39,735 nt of DNA from Azospirillum isscasi. Lineage in GTDB: Bacteria; Pseudomonadota; Alphaproteobacteria; Azospirillales; Azospirillaceae. Shown here piece by piece: positions 34,251-39,735 of this stretch. The position numbers and the translations under genes were made by a program. Under the pieces are notes generated by a model, which was not told where the DNA came from, ran no database searches, and was given only the letters and a program-made list of their open reading frames with translations. The stretch spans positions 1 to 39,735 of the forward strand of contig NZ_JAUJFI010000038.1 of assembly GCF_030849505.1 (NCBI RefSeq). The letters run 5' to 3'. The stretch's first letter is position 1, and the number at the start of each line of letters is the position of its first letter.

Positions 34251-35882
34251 TTACGCGGCCAGGCCCATGGCCTTCAGGTCGTCCTGCACCGTGCCGATGG
34301 GCATGATGTTGTAGGCGTCCACCAGAACCTTCAGCACAGCGGGGGTGACGAAGGCCGGCAGCTTCGGGCCGAGGCGGATGTTCTTCACCCCCAGATGCAG
34401 CAGCGCCAGCAGGACGGCGACCGCCTTCTGCTCGTACCAGGAAATCACCAGCGACAGCGGCAGGTCGTTGACGCCCACGCCGAAGGCGTCGGCCAGCGCC
34501 AGGGCGACCTTCACGGCGGAATAGGCGTCGTTGCACTGGCCCATGTCGAGCAGGCGGGGCAGGCCGGCGACGGTGCCCAGATCCTGGTCGATCACCCGGA
34601 ACTTCCCGCAGCCGAGCGTCAGCACCACCGAGTCCTGCGGCAGGGCCACGGCCATGTCGGTGTAGTAGTTGCGGGCCGTTTCCGCCCCGTCGCAGCCGCC
34701 GATCAGGGTGAAGTGGCGGATGGCGCCGCTCTTCACCGCCTCGATCACCGGGCCGGCGACGCCCAGCACGGCGTCGTGGTGGAAGCCGACCGTGTGCCGG
34801 CGGTCCGGCGACTCGCCGGTAAAGCCCTCGGCCTCGAGGGCCGCCGCGATGACCGGGGCGTAGTCGTGGCCGGAAATGTGGGTGACGCCCGGCCAGGCGA
34901 CGAGGCCGGAGGTGAAGATGCGGTCGGCGTAGCCCGGGGCCGGCTGCTGGATGCAGTTGGTGGTCATCAGAATGGCGCCGGGGAAGGCGTCGAACTCGCC
35001 GCGCTGGCGCTGCCACGCGCCGCCGTAATGGCCCACCAGATGCGCGTACTTCTTGAGCGCCGGATAGCCGTGGGCGGGCAGCATCTCGCCGTGGGTGTAG
35101 ACGTTGATGCCGGTGCCCTCGGTCTGCTTCAGCAGCTCCTCCAGGTCCTTCAGGTCGTGGCCGGACACCAGGATGGCCTTGCCGGGGACATGCCCCATCA
35201 GCACCGGGGTCGGCACCGGGTGCCCATAGGCCCCCGTGTTGGCGCCGTCCAGCAGGGCCAGCACCGACACGCTCATGGCGCCGGTGCGCAGCGACAGCTC
35301 CAGCAGGGCCTCGACGGTCGGGGTGTCCTCGGCCAGGGCGGTCAGCGCCTCCTCCATGAAGGCGTGGACGCCCTCGTCCTCACGGCCCAGCAGGCGGGCG
35401 TGGCAGGCGTAGGCCGCAGCCCCCTTCAGCCCGTACATCACCAGTTCCTGCAACCCGGCGAGGTCGGGGCCGAGCGCGGCGATCCGGCGGTCGATGGAGA
35501 CCTCCCGGCCCTGGGCGATCAGGCCGTCCAGATCGGCGGCGGGCACCCAGGCCGCGGGGCCGGTCAGCGTGTCGGGACAGCGCTCCGCATGGAGGGCGCG
35601 CAGCTCGTCGCGCAGGCCCGCGGCGGCGCGCAGGAGGGTTTCCAGACGGGCCGGGTCGAAATTGACGTTGGTCACCGTGGTGAACAGCGCGTCCAGAACG
35701 AAGGCGTCCGCATCCTTGCGGCGAATCCCCATCTTGCCCAAACGATGTGCATACTGCGAAATTGCCTGGGCGGCATGGACCAGCAGGTCCTGAAGCGCGG
35801 CGGTGTCGGGGGTCTTGCCGCAGGCCCCCTGGACGGTGCAGGCGGTGCCTCGTGTGGTCTGTTCGCATTGATAACAAAACAT
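34251..35882 (-). CDS. hcp: Hybrid cluster protein (hydroxylamine reductase / NO- and S-nitrosylation-linked)
   Basis: The 543-residue protein starts MFCYQCEQT. Its first four cysteines (3, 6, 15, 21) are spaced C-x2-C-x8-C-x5-C, the class 1 pattern for the cubane cluster. Ligands of the hybrid Fe-S-O cluster are seen in SGHDLKDLEELL, TTNCIQQP, LIGGCDGAETARNYYTD and LGCGKFRVIDQDLG. Hcp reduces hydroxylamine in vitro and acts on nitric oxide in vivo. The ATG at 35882 has GGGAG 8 bases upstream. The gene is divergent from a Crp/Fnr regulator, with a TTGAC-N4-GTCAA box 68 bases before its start. No hcr reductase gene is adjacent, so the electron donor is elsewhere. Confidence 0.96.
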   Translation of the reverse strand: MFCYQCEQTTRGTACTVQGACGKTPDTAALQDLLVHAAQAISQYAHRLGKMGIRRKDADAFVLDALFTTVTNVNFDPARLETLLRAAAGLRDELRALHAERCPDTLTGPAAWVPAADLDGLIAQGREVSIDRRIAALGPDLAGLQELVMYGLKGAAAYACHARLLGREDEGVHAFMEEALTALAEDTPTVEALLELSLRTGAMSVSVLALLDGANTGAYGHPVPTPVLMGHVPGKAILVSGHDLKDLEELLKQTEGTGINVYTHGEMLPAHGYPALKKYAHLVGHYGGAWQRQRGEFDAFPGAILMTTNCIQQPAPGYADRIFTSGLVAWPGVTHISGHDYAPVIAAALEAEGFTGESPDRRHTVGFHHDAVLGVAGPVIEAVKSGAIRHFTLIGGCDGAETARNYYTDMAVALPQDSVVLTLGCGKFRVIDQDLGTVAGLPRLLDMGQCNDAYSAVKVALALADAFGVGVNDLPLSLVISWYEQKAVAVLLALLHLGVKNIRLGPKLPAFVTPAVLKVLVDAYNIMPIGTVQDDLKAMGLAA

Positions 35883-35949
35883 CGTCGTGTCTCCCGCTGG
35901 ATGCATGTTCTTGTTGGCGCCGCATCCTTGTGGCGTCAGGGGGGAGCGG

Positions 35950-35969
35950 GGCTTGACCGTGGTCAAGCC
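35950..35969. promoter_or_regulatory. FNR/DNR-type binding site between hcp and its divergent regulator
   Basis: A perfect palindrome, GGCTTGAC-CGTG-GTCAAGCC, has TTGAC-N4-GTCAA at its core. This resembles the TTGAT-N4-ATCAA site of FNR and the variants bound by DNR/NnrR nitric oxide regulators. Its centre is about 77 bases from the hcp ATG; if placed at -41.5 the hcp transcript would start near 35918. The next gene encodes a regulator of this family. Confidence 0.82.
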
Positions 35970-36013
35970 GGACGGCGCGGAACGGCAATCGCTGGTGCGG
36001 CGGAATGTCCCGG

Positions 36014-36047
36014 CAGTCGTTTGGTTGGGGCAGCCGTTTGGTTGGGG
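36014..36047. repeat. 17-bp tandem duplication upstream of the Crp/Fnr regulator
   Basis: CAGTCGTTTGGTTGGGG is followed directly by CAGCCGTTTGGTTGGGG, one base different. It ends 48 bases before the start codon, in the promoter or leader. Confidence 0.85.
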
Positions 36048-36095
36048 CTGTCGGGTTCGAAGGGTGAAGGCAAGGATTAGGCAGGCGAGGGAAGA

Positions 36096-36821
36096 ATGAA
36101 GAACGATCCGCCGGGTTTCCGGCCCCAGGACGCCGCGACGCTGCGGTCCAACGCGCTTTTCGGGCGTCTGCCCGACCGGTCGCTGGAGCTTCTGGTCAGC
36201 ACCGCGCAGGTGCGCACGGTGCCGCGCGGCACCACCCTGTTCGTGCAGGACGAGGCGGCCGACCGCTTCTTCGCGCTGCTCGACGGCTGGGTGAAGCTCT
36301 ACCGCCTGACCCGCGACGGGGCGGAGGCGGTGGTGACCATCGTCGCCCCCGGCGAGACCTTCGCCGAGGCGGCCATGTTCGCCAGCGGCAAGTTCCCGGT
36401 CTGCGCCGAAGCGGTGGCCGATTCGCGCGTCATGACCCTGACGGCGGAGGGCTTCGCCCGTTGCCTGCGCGAGGACGACCAGATCGCCTTCGCCATGCTG
36501 GGGTCCCTGTCGGTGCGGCTGCGCCACCTCGTCCAGCAGATCGAGCAGTTGCAGGTCCAGCCGACGGCGCAGCGGGTCGGCAGCTTCCTGCTGCGCTTCT
36601 GTCCCGAGGGATCGGGGGCGGCCAACTTCGCTCTGCCCTTCGACAAGGCGCTGATCGCGCGGCGCCTGGGCATGCAGCCGGAAACCTTCTCGCGCGCGCT
36701 GGCGAAGCTGCGTGGCGTGGGGGTGGAGACGCAGGGCGGAACGGTGTCCGTCGCCGATCTCGACGGGCTGCGCCGCTTCTGCAACGCCGATGCCGGGGAC
36801 GGCGGCGAGCGTGGCGGCTGA
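36096..36821 (+). CDS. Crp/Fnr family transcriptional regulator (DNR-like)
   Basis: The 241-residue protein has a cyclic-nucleotide-fold sensor domain (about 20-130, with ADRFFALLDGWVKLYRLTRDGAEA and FAEAAMF), a dimerisation helix (SLSVRLRHLVQQIEQLQ) and a C-terminal winged helix with recognition segment IARRLGMQPETFSRALAKL. The N-terminal cysteine cluster of true FNR is missing, so it does not sense oxygen by an Fe-S cluster in the FNR way. Its position divergent to hcp and the palindrome between them suggest a DNR/NnrR-type regulator of nitrosative stress that controls hcp (inference). The ATG at 36096 has GAGG about 5 bases upstream. Confidence 0.9.
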   Translation: MKNDPPGFRPQDAATLRSNALFGRLPDRSLELLVSTAQVRTVPRGTTLFVQDEAADRFFALLDGWVKLYRLTRDGAEAVVTIVAPGETFAEAAMFASGKFPVCAEAVADSRVMTLTAEGFARCLREDDQIAFAMLGSLSVRLRHLVQQIEQLQVQPTAQRVGSFLLRFCPEGSGAANFALPFDKALIARRLGMQPETFSRALAKLRGVGVETQGGTVSVADLDGLRRFCNADAGDGGERGG

Positions 36822-36921
36822 CGGAGACGGCTGACGAGGGCGGCTGATGGGGGCGGCTTGACGATAAGCGCTTCGGTGGCGGACAATCGGCTTGGCGAAC
36901 CGAGCGGAGGGGCAGGCGGCG

Positions 36922-37578
36922 ATGGGCACGACCGGAACCCCCGACCCCGCGACGGAGCTTGCGGAGTTCGCCGGCAACCGCCGGTTCGCCACGGTGATGG
37001 CCGACCCGCCCTGGCGCTTCGTCAACCGCACGGGAAAGATGGCGCCGGAGCACCGCCGCCTGTCGCGCTACGGCACCATGACGGTGGAGGAGATCGGCGC
37101 GCTTCCCGTCGCGGGCATCCTGGCGCCCACCGCGCATCTCTATCTCTGGGTGCCCAACGCGCTGCTGCCCGACGGCCTCCAGGTGATGAGGGCCTGGGGG
37201 TTCGAGTACAAGACCAACCTCGTCTGGCACAAACTGCGCAAGGACGGTGGGTCCGACGGGCGGGGCGTTGGCTTCTACTTCCGCAACGTGACCGAACTGA
37301 TCCTGTTCGGCGTGCGCGGGCGCAACGCGCGGACGCTCGCCCCCGGGCGGACCCAGGTGAACTATGTCGGCACCCGCAAGCGCGAGCATTCGCGCAAGCC
37401 GGACGAGCAATACGCCCTGATCGAAGCCTGCAGCCCCGGCCCCTATCTGGAGCTGTTCGCCCGCGGCGCCCGTGCCAACTGGGCGGTCTGGGGCAACCAG
37501 GCCGACGACGGGTATGAGCCGACCTGGAGGACCTACGCCTACAACTCCGCCACCGGAAGCGGCGAGGCCGCGGGGTAA
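36922..37578 (+). CDS. Orphan MT-A70 family adenine-N6 methyltransferase
   Basis: The 218-residue protein has the MT-A70 catalytic motif DPPW (residues 28-31, in TVMADPPWRFVNRTG). The following LYLWVPNALLPDGLQVMRAWGFEYKTNLVWHK is also typical, as is the late CSPGPYLELFARGARANWAVWGNQ. Such enzymes methylate adenine N6 in DNA or RNA. No restriction endonuclease, specificity subunit or phage gene is nearby, so it is an orphan. I start at ATG 36922 (MGTTGTPDPATE) with GGAGG 11 bases before it; the in-frame TTG at 36892 seems unlikely. It follows the Crp/Fnr gene by 100 bases. The target site is unknown. Confidence 0.9.
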   Translation: MGTTGTPDPATELAEFAGNRRFATVMADPPWRFVNRTGKMAPEHRRLSRYGTMTVEEIGALPVAGILAPTAHLYLWVPNALLPDGLQVMRAWGFEYKTNLVWHKLRKDGGSDGRGVGFYFRNVTELILFGVRGRNARTLAPGRTQVNYVGTRKREHSRKPDEQYALIEACSPGPYLELFARGARANWAVWGNQADDGYEPTWRTYAYNSATGSGEAAG

Positions 37579-37716
37579 GCTGCATTTGGAAGTTGTCGTT
37601 GCCGCCGCCGCCTTGCCGATGACGGGTTGTGCCGCGCCGCAGGAGCATGTTCATGCGCGGCGGCGCTGTGATATCCTCCCGCGACCGGAGGCTGCGGGCG
37701 GCGCGGAGGGGGTTCG

Positions 37717-39735
37717 ATGAGCGACGAGTTTCTTTTCGCCGACGACGAGCCGGGTGCGGAGGCCGAGCTGGCGAGGGAAGCGGCGCCGGAACCCGCCGAC
37801 CCCTGGATCATCCTGATCGTGGACGACGATCCGGCGATCCACGCCACCACCAAGATGGTCCTGCGCGGCTTCACCTTCGAAGGACGCCCGGCGCAGTTCC
37901 TGTCCGCCGGCACGGCGGCGGAGGCGCGCAGCCTGCTGGAGCAGAATCCGGCCATCGCCGTGGTGCTGCTGGACGTGGTGATGGAATCGGACGACGCCGG
38001 CCTGCGGCTGGTGCGCATGATCCGCAACGAGCTGAACAACCGGCGTGTGCGCATCATCCTGCGCACCGGCCAGCCGGGGCAGGCGCCGGAACGCGACGTC
38101 ATCCTGAACTACGACATCAACGACTACAAATCGAAGACGGAGCTGACGGCGCAAAAGCTGTTCACCTCCGTCGTCGCCGCCCTGCGCGGTTATCAGGACA
38201 TCACCGCCATCGAGGACCACCGCCAGGGGCTGGAGCGCATCCTGGACGCATCCTCCGCCCTGCTGGACAAGCGGACCATGGCGGAGTTCGTCCACGGCGC
38301 CGTGTCGAAGATCGGGGAGATCTGCCCGCCCTGCGACGGCATCGCCCTGTGCAGCCGCTGGACGGAGGAGGAAACCGGCACCGCCGCGCGGGAACCGCTG
38401 GTTCTGGGCGCCGGCGGCATCCACGCGGCGGCGGAGGGCAAGCCGGTGCGCGCCGCCCTGCCGGCGGAAGCGGCGGAGGCGGTGGTCCAGGCGTTGGCCG
38501 ACGGTCGGAACCGCTACGAGCGGGAGCGCAGCCTGCTGGTCTTCCGCTCCACCTCGCGCCACCACGACACGGTGTTCCACGTCAGCCACCGGCGCCCCCT
38601 GACGGAGGACGAGCGGCGGCTTCTGGAGGTCTTCTGCTCCAAGGTCGCGGTCGGCTTCGACAACGTGCATCTGTACGAGGAGCTGACCGCGCTGAACCGC
38701 AACCTGGAAAGCCAGGTGACCGACCGCACCCGCGAACTGGTCGCCGCGACCGAGGCGGCGGAGGCGGCGAGGGCCGAGGCGGAGGCGGCCAACCAGGCCA
38801 AGTCGCTGTTCCTGGCGACCATGAGCCACGAGATCCGCACCCCCATGAACGGCGTCCAGGGCATGCTGGAGCTGCTGGAATACACCCCGCTGACGGTCGA
38901 GCAGCGGGAGCTGGTCTCCGTCGTGCGCGATTCGGCGGGAGCGCTGCTGACCATCATCAACGACATCCTGGACTTCTCGAAGATCGAGGCCGGACGGCTG
39001 GATCTGGAGCGCGCCCCCGTGTCGCTGGCCGCGGTGGTGGAGGGCGTGGCCGAGACGCTGGCCCCGGCGGCGCGGCAGAAGGATCTGGCGTTGGTCGCCT
39101 ACGTCGATCCCGACCTGCCCGCCCTGGTCATGGGCGATTCGGTGCGCATCCGGCAGGTGCTGTTCAACATTGCCGGAAACGCGGTGAAGTTCACCCCCTC
39201 GGGCTCGGTGCGCATCCGTGCGGAGCTGGCGCGGTTCGAGGAGGGGCGGGCGACCATCCGGATCACCGTCACCGACACCGGCATCGGCATTGCCAGGGAG
39301 GCGCAGGCCCACCTGTTCCGCCCCTTCACCCAGGCGGAGGCATCGACCACCCGGCGCTTCGGCGGGACCGGGCTGGGGCTGTCCATCTGCCGCCGTCTGG
39401 CGAAGCTGATGGGCGGCGAGGTCGGGGTGTCGAGCGAGCCGGGCCGCGGGTCCACCTTCTGGTTCACCTTCACCGCCGACCTCGCCCCGGACGGTGAAGG
39501 CGACGGTGACGGTGGCACCGGGGCCGCCGCCGCTCCGCCGCTGGCGGGGCTGGCGGTGCTGCTGCTGGCCGCCGACGAGGAGGAGCGGCGGTTCCTTGCC
39601 CGCTACCTGAACACCGACGGCGCTCTGCTGATGGACGCGCCGGACGCGGCGGCGGCGGTGCGGGTGCTGGCGTCTGGCACGCCCTGCGACGTCGTGCTGG
39701 CCACCGCGGAGGCGGATCTGCGGGCGCTGGACGCC
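37717..39735 (+). CDS. Hybrid signalling protein: REC-DUF3369-histidine kinase, with a start of a second receiver (right edge)
   Basis: 673 residues are visible. A receiver domain comes first (about 30-145): acid pocket Asp35-Asp37, phospho-acceptor Asp86 in VLLDVVMES, switch Thr117 and a late Lys. A DUF3369/GAF-like domain (about 165-320) and a coiled coil (325-362) follow. The HisKA domain has the phospho-acceptor His371 in [15 protein letters not shown]. The ATPase domain has N, G1 and G2 boxes ([30 protein letters not shown]). After an acidic Gly-rich linker a second receiver-like domain begins and is cut by the edge. There is no membrane segment. The ATG at 37717 has GGAGGGGG about 5 bases upstream. 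An N-terminal receiver suggests it works within a phosphorelay. Confidence 0.93.
   Translation, partial: MSDEFLFADDEPGAEAELAREAAPEPADPWIILIVDDDPAIHATTKMVLRGFTFEGRPAQFLSAGTAAEARSLLEQNPAIAVVLLDVVMESDDAGLRLVRMIRNELNNRRVRIILRTGQPGQAPERDVILNYDINDYKSKTELTAQKLFTSVVAALRGYQDITAIEDHRQGLERILDASSALLDKRTMAEFVHGAVSKIGEICPPCDGIALCSRWTEEETGTAAREPLVLGAGGIHAAAEGKPVRAALPAEAAEAVVQALADGRNRYERERSLLVFRSTSRHHDTVFHVSHRRPLTEDERRLLEVFCSKVAVGFDNVHLYEELTALNRNLESQVTDRTRELVAATEAAEAARAEAEAANQAKSLFLATMSHEIRTPMNGVQGMLELLEYTPLTVEQRELVSVVRDSAGALLTIINDILDFSKIEAGRLDLERAPVSLAAVVEGVAETLAPAARQKDLALVAYVDPDLPALVMGDSVRIRQVLFNIAGNAVKFTPSGSVRIRAELARFEEGRATIRITVTDTGIGIAREAQAHLFRPFTQAEASTTRRFGGTGLGLSICRRLAKLMGGEVGVSSEPGRGSTFWFTFTADLAPDGEGDGDGGTGAAAAPPLAGLAVLLLAADEEERRFLARYLNTDGALLMDAPDAAAAVRVLASGTPCDVVLATAEADLRALDA

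Overview
The window is GC-rich, densely coded bacterial chromosome. Gene content and sequence style point to an alphaproteobacterium of the Rhodospirillales, most likely Azospirillum. The signs are a separate F0 ATP synthase operon with paired b and b' subunits, a MinCDE cluster, five chemoreceptor-type genes in about 28 kb (one with hemerythrin, one with PilZ, one Aer/CetAB-like), malate synthase G, and a small RNA resembling the alphaproteobacterial MmgR family. The species assignment is inference; no rRNA is present.

Layout. 1-994 (minus) is the N-terminal part of a membrane sensor cut by the left edge. 1166-4785 (minus) holds a YgiD/LigB-type dioxygenase and the F0 operon atpI-atpB-atpE-atpF'-atpF with a good sigma70 promoter. 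4886-8757 (minus) holds a Sco1-type copper protein, a Cache-HAMP-MCP receptor ending in bacteriohemerythrin, and a PhoH-family ATPase. 9513-11691 (plus) is minCDE with a strong terminator, followed by a cytoplasmic CRTAC1/ASPIC-like beta-propeller gene.

13492-16903 (plus) is a taxis block. A soluble Aer-type PAS protein overlaps a transmembrane HAMP-MCP gene, which resembles the Campylobacter CetB/CetA pair. They are followed by an unusual soluble protein with a truncated MCP tip and a Cache-like domain. 16983-19551 is a tightly overlapping operon: dipeptide epimerase, cupin, class V PLP enzyme. 19560-25700 carries a glycosyltransferase, pterin carbinolamine dehydratase, a uracil-DNA glycosylase-like protein, glucokinase with trehalose-6-phosphate synthase, a probable MmgR/alpha-r8 small RNA, and an N-formylglutamate amidohydrolase-family protein. 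tRNA-Val(GAC) lies at 25923-25997.

26176-39735 holds a PilZ-ended chemoreceptor with a palindromic upstream site, malate synthase G, a RecD2-like helicase, a two-domain cold shock protein behind a structured leader, and hybrid cluster protein. The last is divergent from a Crp/Fnr regulator across a perfect TTGAC-N4-GTCAA box. An orphan MT-A70 methyltransferase and the start of a REC-DUF3369-histidine kinase hybrid follow.

Many genes serve respiration, redox sensing and taxis: ATP synthase, Sco1, the hemerythrin receptor, the Aer-like pair and Hcp with its regulator. I see no CRISPR array, prophage, transposase or restriction system. The observations most worth following are the split Aer-like pair and its soluble MCP-tip/Cache neighbour, the MmgR-like RNA with duplicated TGCNNNGCA-type boxes, the Hcp/regulator control region and the epimerase-cupin-PLP operon.
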